From contig JANQLP010000093.1 of the NCBI GenBank assembly GCA_028280515.1, forward strand, positions 1-64,000: a DNA stretch of 64,000 nucleotides, read 5' to 3'. The DNA comes from Hyphomicrobiales bacterium (GTDB lineage Bacteria > Pseudomonadota > Alphaproteobacteria > Rhizobiales > Methyloligellaceae). Below are positions 7,201 through 17,383 of this stretch, piece after piece; position 1 is the first letter of the stretch, and each line of letters begins with the position of its first letter. The notes beneath the pieces are model-generated. The model ran no database searches. It had not been told where the DNA came from and saw nothing but the letters and a program-made list of their open reading frames with translations. The position numbers and the translations under genes were made by a program.

Positions 7201-9702
7201 ATGGGGAACATGGCGCCTGCACCGACATCCGGAAATATGCACGATGGCGTGCACACAGTCGAAAGTGACGATTTGGCAGCTCGCATCGCGGACCCGGCGT
7301 TTGCCTCGATTGTTGGCGTGATCGCCCGCGTCTGCGAAGTCGGCTTTGCCGCCATCGTGCTTGAGGGCGACGGCAGGCCCGTGGTTCTGGCGCAGAACGC
7401 CCCCTTTCTTTCCGGAACAGATCAACTGGTTACGGCCTCCATGGAGGCTGTTCGGACATCGCGATGCCTGTTGGAGATACCGGACCTGCGAGGCCACGCG
7501 CAACTGGCCGCCGCTCTGGGCGTCATTGAGGAACCAGGTCCGCACTTCTTCGCCGCTCAGCCTGTAGCGACACGCGGCACCACCGTCGGTGCGATCTGCC
7601 TCATCGGCCGGACCGTCAAAACCCTGAGCCGCGTACAGCGTGAAACGCTGCAAGAGTTGGCCGGTGTCGTTAGCGCATTGCTCGAGCACAGACATCGGGC
7701 TCCGAGCGGTGAAAGATCGCTCGAAGCGGTGCAATACGCGGCAGAAAAGGCGCGCGAGGATGCAGATGCGCAAATAGAGCGATTTGCGACGGCCCTAGAA
7801 TACATGTCTCAAGGGCTGTGCATGTTCGATGGTGACGAGCGTCTCGTCGTCAGCAACGACCGTTACGCATCTATGTACGGCCTGTCGACGGATCTCCTGA
7901 AACCGGGCGTCGATTTCCGCAAGATCCTGGATTACCGGATCAAGAACAACGCAATCGCAGGCACCGATCCGGAGCGCTACATAGAGGAACGCGTCGCGTC
8001 CGTGCGCGAAAGCACACGCTCGCGCAAGATTCAACACATGTCCGACGGCCGCGTGCTGGCCATCTCCCACGCACCTCTGCCGGGAGGCGGTTGGGTTGCC
8101 ACCCACGAAGACATCTCCGAGCTGGCCAAGGCGCAGTCCATGAACCAGCGGCTCGCCCGCATTTTCGAGGACGCGATCAACGAGATTTACGTGTTCGATG
8201 CGGAAACGCTCAAGTTCATCCAGGTCAACAAGAGCGCCTGCACCAATCTGGGCTATTCGCTCGAGGAACTGCATGAGTTGACGCCAATCGATATCAAACC
8301 GGAGCACACGACGGAGACGTTCGAGGCGGTTGTCGCCCCGTTGCGCTCGGGCGAACAGCCGCATGTTCAGTTCGAAACCGTTCACAAGCGGAAGGACGGC
8401 ACGCTGTACAATGTGCGGGTCACGTTGCAGCAGCTGCACACGCAAAACCAGAAGGTCTTCACAGCGTTCATCGAGGACATCACCGAGCACAACGAAGTGC
8501 TCAGAGATCTGAAACAAAGCAAGGAGCTGTTCTCGCGCGCATTTCACGCCAACCCCATCCCCTACACGATCTCCGGCCCGGACGGCGTGATCTACGACAT
8601 CAACGGCGCTTGGGTGAAGATGATGGGGTACGCGCGCGAGGAAGCGATCGGTAACTCCGCATACAAGCTGGGCCTTTGGGCGGACGTGGACGATCGCGTC
8701 AACTTCGTCAACCTGCTGGAAAAGAACCGGGTCGTCGACAATTACGAGACGCAATACCGCACCAGGAGCGGCGAGCTACGCGACGTACTTGTCTCCGGCG
8801 TATGGGTCGACGTTCGCGGCAAGCCGCGCATGTTCAACATTTCCCATGACGTGACCGAGCGCAAGGCGACCGAGCGCCGGCTTCTTGAAGACCGCGACAT
8901 GCTTCAGGAAATGGTCAAGGAGGCGACCGCCGATCTGGAATCCAAGGCGCAAGAGCTGGAGGCGGCGCTCAACAAGCAAAAAGAGCTCAACGAGTTGCAA
9001 CGCCAGTTCGTCTCCATGGCCAGTCACGAGTTCCGGACGCCCCTGGCGATCATCGACGCCACCGCCCAGCGGCTCAAAAAGCGCGCCGACCGGATGTCGT
9101 CGGACGATGCCCTGTCCCGGATCGACAAGATCCGCCACGCCGTCGCAAGGATGACGCAGCTGATGGAAAGCACGCTCACGGCCGCCCGTCTTGAAGACGG
9201 CAGGGTTGCCGTCGACATCCGGCCATGCCCCATCGAGCGCATCATCCACGAAGCCTGCGCACGGCATCAGGACATCGCCAAGAACCACGTGATCTCCTGC
9301 GATACCGCTGGCCTGCCGGAGCTGATCCGGGCCGACGCCAACGCACTGGAGCAGATTCTCACCAACCTGTTGTCCAATGCGGTGAAGTATGCGCCGCAGG
9401 CGCCGGATGTCGGGGTCGATGCCTATTGCGATCTTGGCGATATAGTCATCGAGGTGACCGACCACGGCATCGGGATCGACGCGGATGACCTGCCGAACAT
9501 GTTCAACCGCTTCTTCCGGGCCAAGACGTCAGCGGGAATCGCAGGTACCGGCATCGGCCTCAATCTCGTGAAGACCCTGGCCGAGATGCACGGCGGCACC
9601 GTCGCGGTTGCAAGCACAAAGGGCGTGGGCAGCAAATTCAGCGTGCGCCTGCCGATAGACGGCCCCGCCACGCCGGACCAGAGCCGGGACGCGGCGGCCT
9701 GA
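7201..9702 (+). CDS. Multi-PAS sensor histidine kinase
   Basis: An 833-residue cytosolic kinase. Residues 1-185 look GAF-like (AICLIGRTVKTLSRVQRETLQELAG). A PAS domain without PAC follows at about 195-300 (MSQGLCMFDGDERLVVSND), then two PAS-PAC units at about 317-435 and 440-560. A coiled coil (DMLQEMVKEATADLESKAQE) leads into HisKA with phospho-acceptor H609 in SHEFRTP. The ATPase domain shows the N box (LTNLLSNAVKYAP), G1 (DHGIGIDADDLP) and G2 (GTGIGLNLVKTLAEMHGG). No transmembrane helix is seen, so it should sense an internal signal. No receiver domain or response regulator is adjacent. The start is uncertain because no clear ribosome site precedes 7201. Confidence 0.93.
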   Translation: MGNMAPAPTSGNMHDGVHTVESDDLAARIADPAFASIVGVIARVCEVGFAAIVLEGDGRPVVLAQNAPFLSGTDQLVTASMEAVRTSRCLLEIPDLRGHAQLAAALGVIEEPGPHFFAAQPVATRGTTVGAICLIGRTVKTLSRVQRETLQELAGVVSALLEHRHRAPSGERSLEAVQYAAEKAREDADAQIERFATALEYMSQGLCMFDGDERLVVSNDRYASMYGLSTDLLKPGVDFRKILDYRIKNNAIAGTDPERYIEERVASVRESTRSRKIQHMSDGRVLAISHAPLPGGGWVATHEDISELAKAQSMNQRLARIFEDAINEIYVFDAETLKFIQVNKSACTNLGYSLEELHELTPIDIKPEHTTETFEAVVAPLRSGEQPHVQFETVHKRKDGTLYNVRVTLQQLHTQNQKVFTAFIEDITEHNEVLRDLKQSKELFSRAFHANPIPYTISGPDGVIYDINGAWVKMMGYAREEAIGNSAYKLGLWADVDDRVNFVNLLEKNRVVDNYETQYRTRSGELRDVLVSGVWVDVRGKPRMFNISHDVTERKATERRLLEDRDMLQEMVKEATADLESKAQELEAALNKQKELNELQRQFVSMASHEFRTPLAIIDATAQRLKKRADRMSSDDALSRIDKIRHAVARMTQLMESTLTAARLEDGRVAVDIRPCPIERIIHEACARHQDIAKNHVISCDTAGLPELIRADANALEQILTNLLSNAVKYAPQAPDVGVDAYCDLGDIVIEVTDHGIGIDADDLPNMFNRFFRAKTSAGIAGTGIGLNLVKTLAEMHGGTVAVASTKGVGSKFSVRLPIDGPATPDQSRDAAA

Positions 9703-9735
9703 CCGCCAAATAGAACAGGCCCGTGGCGGTTTGCG

Positions 9736-10158
9736 CTACTTGAACTGGGGTGCGCCCCCCGGAGCCCCGACGCAGCGGAGCTGATAGCTGTCCATCACCG
9801 GATGCGCCAGATTGACCCGCGAGTTCGGCAAGGCTTCGAGCATCGGCACCCGGTACTTGCTGGCATCGTAGAGCACCAGCTTCGCCGACGGGCCCGTCGT
9901 CACCGACAGAACGCGCCGGTTGAGGTCACGGCCGTCGGAGTAGCGCAGATCGCGGATGCGCGGCACGTCTTCCGGGCCGATCCGCTCAAGCGAAGCCCCG
10001 CGGCCGTCGCGTCCCTCATGGAACACCGCGTAGCACGGACTGCCCGCCGGTTCGACCTGGGCAAGCGTAATCCCCACCTCTTGCGCGCCGGATCCGGCTG
10101 AGAAAAGGGCTACGCCCGAGACCGCGAGAGCAGCGGAGACTTTTTTCACTGCATTCAT
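9736..10158 (-). CDS. Secreted protein with a possible beta/gamma-crystallin-like domain
   Basis: A 140-residue protein with a clear signal peptide (MNAVKKVSAALAVSGVALFS, AGSGAQ cleavage site). The mature part starts with one Cys (PCYAVFHE) and ends with another (LRCVGAPGG), suggesting a disulfide that closes the domain. The pattern CYAVFHEGRDGRGASLERIG plus a second half (SAKLVLYDASKYRVPML) recalls the tyrosine-corner strands of crystallin-type repeats, but this is a weak call. The ATG at 10158 has AGGTG at a good distance, so it is preferred to the GTG at 10167. It is monocistronic and faces the HAD phosphatase promoter region. Confidence 0.7.
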   Translation of the reverse strand: MNAVKKVSAALAVSGVALFSAGSGAQEVGITLAQVEPAGSPCYAVFHEGRDGRGASLERIGPEDVPRIRDLRYSDGRDLNRRVLSVTTGPSAKLVLYDASKYRVPMLEALPNSRVNLAHPVMDSYQLRCVGAPGGAPQFK

Positions 10159-10364
10159 AACTTGCACCTGAATTCAACACCTTACTGTTGAGACGCGTAT
10201 CATCGGATTTTGTCCGAGATGTGTTCTCGCGCGCGCGCATTTGCACCATGTCGCCATCGCGTCGTCACAGCCGCGGCAAACTGTGTCATGCTGGAGAAGC
10301 AGCGGGGAATCGTCGTCGAACGGCGAACGCGTTTCGACCAGGTTCGGATCGTCAGGAGGGAGTA

Positions 10365-11231
10365 ATGCAATCGCGCACAATGAGAGGTTTTTTGGTACTG
10401 GCTGTCGCGGCTATGTTGGCTGTCGGCCTTGCCGGCGGCTTCGTCGCCAGCAAGGAAAACCGCGTCACCACCAGCGAAAACCTGAACAGCGTCCTGTGGA
10501 TGCAGACGTCCGTGGAATACCAGATGTCGGTCACACAGGCGTATCGGCTGGCCGAAGTGATGGTCGATCGTGCGCTCACGGACCCCGGTTGGACGGCGAT
10601 CCCCGAGCAGACGAACGCCCGCGACCTGCGCAAGACCGCTGTCATCTTCGATCTGGACGAGACCGTCCTCGACAATCTGGCCTTTCAGGGTCAGTTGCTC
10701 CTCGACAACGTGCCGTTCAGTCCCAGCCTCTGGAAGAACTGGCAGACAACCGGCTCGCCCACACTGCTTCCGGGCGCCGGGCGCTTTATCCGGCGGCTGC
10801 AGGAGTTGCATGTCGACATTTTCTACATCACCAACCGCGACGACGCGCACGCTGATGAAACCATCAAGCTGTTGCGAGGTCTCGGACTTCCCGTCGACGC
10901 GGACGGCGCCAACCTCCTGAGCAAGAACAAGCCGCCGACAAAAGGCTCAGACAAACGCTCCCGGCGCGAGATCGTCGCAAAGACTCACCGCGTGCTCCTG
11001 CTGCTCGGGGACGATCTCAACGACTTCATTTCGGGCGTTCATGGCACCGAGGCCACGCTCGAAGGCCGGGACAGGATCGCGGACGCGCACGAGGGTTTCT
11101 GGGGCACCAAATGGATCATCATCCCCAATCCGATCTACGGGTCGTGGGAGCGCGTCCTCTACGGGTTCGACAGCAAGCTCAGCCATCAAAAGAAACTCGA
11201 GGCGAAACTCCGGCACGTGCGGGGCTGGTAG
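10365..11231 (+). CDS. Class C-type acid phosphatase / 5'-nucleotidase, HAD superfamily
   Basis: A 288-residue exported phosphatase related to lipoprotein e(P4). The N-terminus is a hydrophobic export segment (MRGFLVLAVAAMLAVGLAGG). No lipobox Cys is visible, so it is either cleaved or anchored by this helix. The catalytic DxD motif is AVIFDLDETVLDN near residue 93. The second motif is FYITNRDD and the late acidic motif is LLLLGDDLNDF, as expected for the DDDD phosphohydrolase group. LWMQTSVEYQ near residue 45 is the family's N-terminal signature. The expected role is release of phosphate from nucleotides in the periplasm. AGGAGGG precedes the ATG and sets the start. Its TAG stop is the first three bases of a palindromic repeat. 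Confidence 0.9.
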   Translation: MQSRTMRGFLVLAVAAMLAVGLAGGFVASKENRVTTSENLNSVLWMQTSVEYQMSVTQAYRLAEVMVDRALTDPGWTAIPEQTNARDLRKTAVIFDLDETVLDNLAFQGQLLLDNVPFSPSLWKNWQTTGSPTLLPGAGRFIRRLQELHVDIFYITNRDDAHADETIKLLRGLGLPVDADGANLLSKNKPPTKGSDKRSRREIVAKTHRVLLLLGDDLNDFISGVHGTEATLEGRDRIADAHEGFWGTKWIIIPNPIYGSWERVLYGFDSKLSHQKKLEAKLRHVRGW

Positions 11232-11289
11232 AGCCTTTTCGACCTAATCCGGGTCGATTCCGTTTGCCGATTTGGTCGACAGGGCTCTA
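11229..11289. repeat. TAGAGC...GCTCTA palindrome shared by two convergent genes
   Basis: A 61-base element begins TAGAGCCTTTTCGACC and ends GGTCGACAGGGCTCTA. It exactly fills the gap between two convergent genes. Its left TAG is the stop codon of the acid phosphatase, and its right CTA is the complement of the TAG stop of the minus-strand gene. The left half aligns well with the start of the element at 32013 (TAGAGCCTATTCGG). It may act as a bidirectional terminator hairpin, though no U-tract follows. Confidence 0.85.
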
Positions 11290-11766
11290 TCCCCCTCGGC
11301 TCGCCAGTTCATCGATCAGCGCGGCTACGAATTCCTCCGCCTGGCCCTGGATGCCGGGCTCGCCACTCTCGCGCGGCCCGGCGACGTTGAGCACGCTGAC
11401 CTTTTCGGCTTCCACCCAGTCCGCCACGCGGCGGGCTTCTCCGGCCAGATCGCCCGCCGGGTCGGCCCACAGATGCGGCTTTGAGAGGTTCACGGCAAAC
11501 TTTCGCGTCAGTTTCGTGCCGCCGGAGAGTTCGAAGTTGTGGGTCAGAATGAGCGTAGCATCGGAATCGCGCACATTCGCCTTGGTCCGGTCGGCGTATT
11601 CCGCGCTTTCCATTTCCTGCACGGGATAATCATCAGGGATCGTGCCGTCTTCTGCCCGCCGTCCCTTGGGGCACCAGCCGCCGGCGTCGATCCCCGCGGC
11701 GAGCGCCGCATTGAGCGCACCGCGGTCGACGCCGGTCTGTCCGCCAGAAACGATACGCTTCAGCAT
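11287..11766 (-). CDS. Putative molybdenum-carrier / SLOG-family protein
   Basis: A 159-residue Rossmann-like protein starting MLKRIVSGGQTGVDRGALNA. The glycine-rich GGQTGVDRGAL loop and GGWCPKGRRAEDG are diagnostic of the family annotated as putative molybdenum carrier (circularly permuted YpsA-type SLOG domain). RDSDATLILT and LSGGTKLTRKFA form the second half of the ligand pocket. The biochemical role of bacterial members is not established, and nucleotide-derived ligand binding is the usual inference for SLOG folds. The gene is 18 bases downstream of the ArsR stop on the same strand, so the two may be co-transcribed. Confidence 0.85.
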   Translation of the reverse strand: MLKRIVSGGQTGVDRGALNAALAAGIDAGGWCPKGRRAEDGTIPDDYPVQEMESAEYADRTKANVRDSDATLILTHNFELSGGTKLTRKFAVNLSKPHLWADPAGDLAGEARRVADWVEAEKVSVLNVAGPRESGEPGIQGQAEEFVAALIDELASRGG

Positions 11767-11784
11767 GAGTGCCCCCCTCTGTAT

Positions 11785-12117
11785 CTAGGTGCCGGGATCG
11801 TCAACCGCGTCCGCGGATTTCAGGATGGTGGCCAGCAGGCCCGGAAAGCGGCTCTCCAGTTCATCGCGCCGGACCGTGTTGATCACCTGCGTGCCGTGCC
11901 GTTCCGAACGGATGAGCCCGGCTTCGCGCAGCAGCTTGAAGTGATGCGACAGGGTCGATTTCGGCAGCTCGCATGGTGCCGCCGCCGTGCAGTTCATATT
12001 GCCGGAACACCCGGCCAGCCGGCGAATGATCGCCAGACGGTGCGGGTCGGCCAGGGCATAGAGCACGCCTTCGAGGCTGATGTCCTCGGTCGAGGGATGA
12101 ACAAACGGTCTCGCCAT
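11785..12117 (-). CDS. ArsR-family winged-helix repressor
   Basis: A 110-residue regulator. The recognition helix lies in LPKSTLSHHFKLLREAGLI near residue 52. LEGVLYALADPHRLAIIRRL is the family's first helices, and ERHGTQVINTVRR forms the wing. Three cysteines (CSGNMNC and PCELPK) sit immediately before the recognition helix, where some ArsR/SmtB repressors bind metalloids or sense redox state; sensing here is only an inference. It is divergent from the SDR gene across a 135-base gap that contains a nested palindrome, so it most likely represses the SDR and itself. Confidence 0.9.
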   Translation of the reverse strand: MARPFVHPSTEDISLEGVLYALADPHRLAIIRRLAGCSGNMNCTAAAPCELPKSTLSHHFKLLREAGLIRSERHGTQVINTVRRDELESRFPGLLATILKSADAVDDPGT

Positions 12118-12145
12118 GACATGGAATATGCGGCCCCTTCACCAA

Positions 12146-12182
12146 AAGTTCAATAGTTCAATATTCTTGAACTTCTGAACTT
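12146..12182. promoter_or_regulatory. Nested palindromic operator for the ArsR regulator
   Basis: A 37-base site with two concentric inverted repeats centred on 12164. The inner pair is GTTCAAtattcTTGAAC (12156-12172). The outer pair is AAGTTCA (12146-12152) and TGAACTT (12176-12182). It lies 29 bases from the ArsR start and 71 from the SDR start. The AT-rich TGAAC half-sites fit an ArsR-type operator, so binding of two dimers is plausible. Confidence 0.75.
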
Positions 12183-12252
12183 ACCCCTTACATAGCGATC
12201 GAACGCGGCCTTCCGGCCGAAGAAAACTCCTACGGATGAAAGGGACAGACCC

Positions 12253-13023
12253 ATGACCCAGACACTGAAAGACAAGGTTGCGGTGGTGACCGGCGCCAGC
12301 CGGGGCATCGGCCGTGAAATCGCGCAGAAGCTCGCCAGGGACGGTGCACTGGTCGCCGTCCATTATGGCGGCAGCGAGCAGGCGGCGAAAGACACCGTCG
12401 CGCAGATCGAGGCCGCGGGCGGGCAGGCCTTCGCCGTTCAGGGCGACCTGTCCAAACCCGGCGCGGCGAAAGAGCTTTTTGCCAAGATCGACAAGGAGCT
12501 CAATGACCGCACCGGCAGCACCAGATTCGACATCCTCGTCAACAATGCCGGCATCGCAAGCTTCGTCGACTTCGCCGACACCAGCGAGGAACAGTTCGAC
12601 GAACAGATGGCGGTGAACATACGCGCGCCCTACTTCCTGTCGCAGGAGGCCGCCGGCCGGCTCAACGACAATGGCCGTATCATCAATTTCTCGACCGTCG
12701 TCGTGCGCATGCCGATTGCGTCAGCCGCCGCCTATTCCGTCTCCAAGGGCGGCGTGGACGTGTTGACCCGGACCCTGGCGGCTGAACTCGGCGAACGCGG
12801 CATCACCGTGAATGCCATCGCGCCGGGCGCGATCCAGACCGACATGGCCGAGTTTCTGAAAGATGCGGACGGCGTCGAATACACCAAGTCGACCCAGACG
12901 CTGAAACGTATCGGCCAGACCGACGATATCGCCGACCTCGCGCTTTATCTGGCCTCGCCCGCGAGCCGCTGGGTGACGGGCCAGGTGATCGAAGCGTCGG
13001 GCGGCGCGCGCGTCACCTATTAG
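12253..13023 (+). CDS. Short-chain dehydrogenase/reductase
   Basis: A 256-residue classical SDR. The cofactor site VTGASRGIGREIAQKLA is near residue 13 and NNAGIA near 98. The catalytic Ser lies in INFSTVVV and the catalytic Tyr/Lys in AAYSVSKGG near residue 158, with APGAIQTDMAEF after it. Overall resemblance is to 3-oxoacyl-ACP reductase-like enzymes (FabG group), but the substrate is not defined. The C-terminal SRWVTGQVIEASGG is typical of the family. The divergent ArsR gene and shared operator suggest inducible expression, possibly in response to an electrophile or oxidant. Confidence 0.9.
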   Translation: MTQTLKDKVAVVTGASRGIGREIAQKLARDGALVAVHYGGSEQAAKDTVAQIEAAGGQAFAVQGDLSKPGAAKELFAKIDKELNDRTGSTRFDILVNNAGIASFVDFADTSEEQFDEQMAVNIRAPYFLSQEAAGRLNDNGRIINFSTVVVRMPIASAAAYSVSKGGVDVLTRTLAAELGERGITVNAIAPGAIQTDMAEFLKDADGVEYTKSTQTLKRIGQTDDIADLALYLASPASRWVTGQVIEASGGARVTY

Positions 13024-13267
13024 ACGCGGCAAGTCAGGCCCGGCCAGACAAAGAGGCATCGACGGGACGTGGGGCGCTTTTCCTTGCAGGCGCCCGCGTC
13101 CTTTTCCCTGTCCGCAGCGTACGGCTCTCCTCCCGCACGAGGCGCGCGGACAGACCACGAGACGGCGGCGCATGGCCCTTCCTCCCCGTGCGCCGCCGTT
13201 CCGGTCGCCCAAATCACGGCCATCGCCTAGAGTTCTTCCCAACCGCCAGACTCACAAGGAACCGCCC

Positions 13268-13594
13268 ATGACCAAGATCGACGCCTTCCACGCCCATATC
13301 TATTTCGATGCCGACACCCTCGATCAGGCCCGCGCGCTATGCGAGCAGGCGCGCGACACCTTCGGGGTCGAGATGGGACGGGTGCACGAAAAGCCGGTTG
13401 GCCCGCACCCGGACTGGAGCTGCCAGCTCGCCTTCGGACCCGAAAAATTCGCCGACGTGGTGCCCTGGCTCGCGCTCAACCGCAACGGCCTCACCGTGTT
13501 CGTTCACCCCGAAACCGGCGAGGCGCTGAAAGACCACACCGAGCACGCCATGTGGATGGGCGCGATCCGGCCGCTGGATGTTTCGGTTTTTTGA
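13268..13594 (+). CDS. DOPA 4,5-dioxygenase family protein
   Basis: A 108-residue small protein beginning MTKIDAFHAHIYFDADTLDQ. The family signature is the pair of histidine motifs FHAHIYFD at the N-terminus and VFVHPETG plus DHTEHAMWMG at the C-terminus. These supply the metal-binding histidines of the fungal and plant DOPA dioxygenase fold. GPHPDWSCQLAF near residue 42 is also conserved. Bacterial members are usually of unknown substrate. A short AAGGA precedes the ATG. The gene is monocistronic. Confidence 0.88.
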   Translation: MTKIDAFHAHIYFDADTLDQARALCEQARDTFGVEMGRVHEKPVGPHPDWSCQLAFGPEKFADVVPWLALNRNGLTVFVHPETGEALKDHTEHAMWMGAIRPLDVSVF

Positions 13595-13678
13595 GGAGCG
13601 AAGTTGGTTGGTACGGCCGCCTATGGGAACTCGCATGCCGCTGAGTTTGGCATCCGTTCTGACCAAAGGTCTGTAGCC

Positions 13679-14521
13679 CTACTTCCGCGCCACCGCGCCG
13701 GCTCTGGGGCCCTCATAGGTCAGATAGGCGAAGGTGAGGGACAGCACCCCAATCGAGATGAGCGTCTGCGCGGCGTAAAGGACCGCCTCAAGGGTCAGGG
13801 TCAGCGACTTCGGCAGGCTCTCATACAGCGCCGCAACCGGCAGCCCGCCAACGAGGACAAACACGGCCCAGATAATCCCGATGGCGATGCTCAACCCGAA
13901 CATGAGCAGAAGGATCGCGACGAGCCGCCAGGCGTATCCGCGCGAGGTCGCCCAGGCGACCCGAAACCCGAAATTGGGCATTCCGATTGCAGCCGCCGGA
14001 AGCACAAGACTGAAGCGGAAAAAAACGACGACAGCCCATAGCAGCAATGGAAAAAGCAAGAGATAAAATACGGTTCCAGGACCTGATGTTCCTACGAGGA
14101 TTGGGAGGATACTTAAGATCAGTCCTATCAAGCCGATCAGGAGCACCCACATCAGGAGCATCCCGATTCCGTATAGAACGTAGCGCCATACGGGACCGTC
14201 GAATCGTACGGGTATGCCTCCGACAGGATGTTCGCCCAGAAGGATGCTGCGATGCCAATAGACGGCGATGACACAGAGCAAAAAGCCGAAGATCAGGAGC
14301 ACCGCCAGGCCCGCGGCATATCCAGAAAGCGAGCGGCTCCCTGTTCCCTGTTCGACCCCGAGTGCCGCGGCCGGCGGAAGGATACCGAGATCCAGTCCGA
14401 CACCCATCAGGGTATGGAACAGGATGAACGGAAACGAGATGTAGAGCGCAAAGAGGCGCTTTTCCCAGATCAGCGAGATGGCTTTGGTGAAGATCGTCCA
14501 GGGCGGGAGTTCAATCGGCAT
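13679..14521 (-). CDS. Polytopic membrane protein of unknown function
   Basis: A 280-residue inner-membrane protein with about six hydrophobic helices, including LFALYISFPFILFHTLMGV, AGLAVLLIFGFLLCVIAVYW, YVLYGIGMLLMWVLLIGLIG, FYLLLFPLLLWAVVVFFRF and VAILLLMFGLSIAIGIIWAV. Between them sit a conserved-looking HRSILLGEHP segment and a GFRVAWATSRGYAWRL amphipathic stretch. The overall plan resembles glycerophosphoryl-diester-phosphodiesterase membrane-domain-like or DUF-type proteins, but I cannot assign a family. Base composition around 14050-14130 is less GC-rich than the neighbours. The gene lies downstream of the thiC terminator, with its own promoter in 14522-14660. Confidence 0.75.
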   Translation of the reverse strand: MPIELPPWTIFTKAISLIWEKRLFALYISFPFILFHTLMGVGLDLGILPPAAALGVEQGTGSRSLSGYAAGLAVLLIFGFLLCVIAVYWHRSILLGEHPVGGIPVRFDGPVWRYVLYGIGMLLMWVLLIGLIGLILSILPILVGTSGPGTVFYLLLFPLLLWAVVVFFRFSLVLPAAAIGMPNFGFRVAWATSRGYAWRLVAILLLMFGLSIAIGIIWAVFVLVGGLPVAALYESLPKSLTLTLEAVLYAAQTLISIGVLSLTFAYLTYEGPRAGAVARK

Positions 14522-14662
14522 GGTTTGAAAGTGCTTTGTTCTGAAATCAATTTCGACGGAATAAAAGAAGGCTCATCTGAAGAAGATGACCTGAAAAACT
14601 CAACAAAACAACAATTCACTGCTGAACGAAGAAATGCGCACGGCGGCTCGGTTACTGAGTGC

Positions 14663-14688
14663 AAAAAAGGGCGGCCGAAGCCGCCCTT
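14663..14688 (-). terminator. Rho-independent terminator of the thiC operon
   Basis: On the minus strand AAGGGCGGC-TTCG-GCCGCCC folds into a strong stem with a TTCG tetraloop and is followed by TTTTTTG. It lies about 62 bases beyond the thiC stop codon, with one degenerate repeat copy between. Confidence 0.9.
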
Positions 14689-14689
14689 A

Positions 14690-14739
14690 CTGGATTCCTG
14701 CTGAAGCCTGTCCCCGCGCAGGCGGGGGCCGGAATGACG
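14690..14739. repeat. Partial copy of the CCGGAATGACG intergenic repeat
   Basis: The segment starts CTGGATTCC, has a GC-rich hairpin (CCCCGCGCAGGCGGGG) and ends GGGGCCGGAATGACGA. The ends match the repeats at 18064 and 20277, whereas the centre differs. It lies between thiC and its terminator, so it is transcribed. Confidence 0.65.
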
Positions 14740-14749
14740 AGAAAGCGCC

Positions 14750-16678
<1,929 letters not shown>

Positions 16679-16691
16679 TCAGGATGAGGGG

Positions 16692-17078
16692 TCAGGCAAT
16701 AAAGCCCTTGTAGGTCAGGAAGGCTCCGAGCAGCCCATTGAGAATGGCGGCGATGCGGATGAGCGGGCGCGTCTCTAGCATCCACTCGCCCATCTGTTTC
16801 ACCTGCGTCGGGAAGGCCATGCGGAAGATGCCCGATATGACGCAGATGTAACCGAAGATCGTGATGATCAGGCGCCAGTCGAAAACCCAGAAATTGTGGA
16901 ACGTGATGATGGTGATGCCGGCGATGAGCGTCAGGACACCGGCGAGATAGATCAGTGCCGGCGAGTTCATGAAGTCGTCCGCGACGTTGCGGATCGCCTG
17001 GCGGTCGACCGCCATCGAGATGGCCGCCGCGAGCATGACCGGTCCGATGAACCGTGCGAACAGGATAGATGTCGTCAT
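16692..17078 (-). CDS. Riboswitch-controlled small membrane protein upstream of thiC
   Basis: A 128-residue protein with four predicted helices: residues about 5-24 (ARFIGPVMLAAAISMAV), 41-58 (LIYLAGVLTLIAGITII), 66-88 (DWRLIITIFGYICVISGIF) and 106-126 (LIRIAAILNGLLGAFLTYKG). Short charged loops join them. No known transporter motif is visible; the size suits a small DUF-type membrane family. It is the first gene after the TPP riboswitch and runs into thiC with 37 bases between, so it is co-regulated by thiamine. A role in thiamine or HMP transport, or in supporting ThiC, is only an inference. An alternative GTG start at 17111 would add 11 residues. Confidence 0.8.
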   Translation of the reverse strand: MTTSILFARFIGPVMLAAAISMAVDRQAIRNVADDFMNSPALIYLAGVLTLIAGITIITFHNFWVFDWRLIITIFGYICVISGIFRMAFPTQVKQMGEWMLETRPLIRIAAILNGLLGAFLTYKGFIA

Positions 17079-17164
17079 ATGGCAGCCGCTCTTTCGTCTT
17101 TGCCTGCACACATCATGCGTGCATCGGCCTCGGGAATGGCGGCGGGGGGAAAACGCTCGGTTCC

Positions 17165-17256
17165 AGTCCCTACGCCGGTATCACCCGGATCAGGTTCTAA
17201 GGGTGCTCGATCCGTATCAGATCGATCTCAGCCGGATGCGTCCGGCGCCCCTGGGA
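17165..17256 (-). promoter_or_regulatory. TPP (THI-box) riboswitch
   Basis: Minus-strand reading gives the conserved THI elements in order: a 5' P1 strand (CCAGGGGCGCC), the pyrimidine-binding GGCTGAGAT, a variable P3 hairpin, CACCCTT AGAACCTGATCCGGGT, and GATACCGGCGTAGGGA closing P1. It sits 87 bases upstream of the ATG of the small membrane gene. No downstream U-tract hairpin is seen, so control of translation start or Rho-dependent ending is more likely than intrinsic termination. Confidence 0.95.
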
Positions 17257-17383
17257 ACAAGTGAACGTACTGTGCAGCGGATGCGGGCCGATTGCAAGAG
17301 CCCTACACGGCACCGCCGCGGCACCCCATATGGTTTGTGGACGGAGCAATACCCGCCCCGCGGAAGACAAGGGAAGACGTGCC

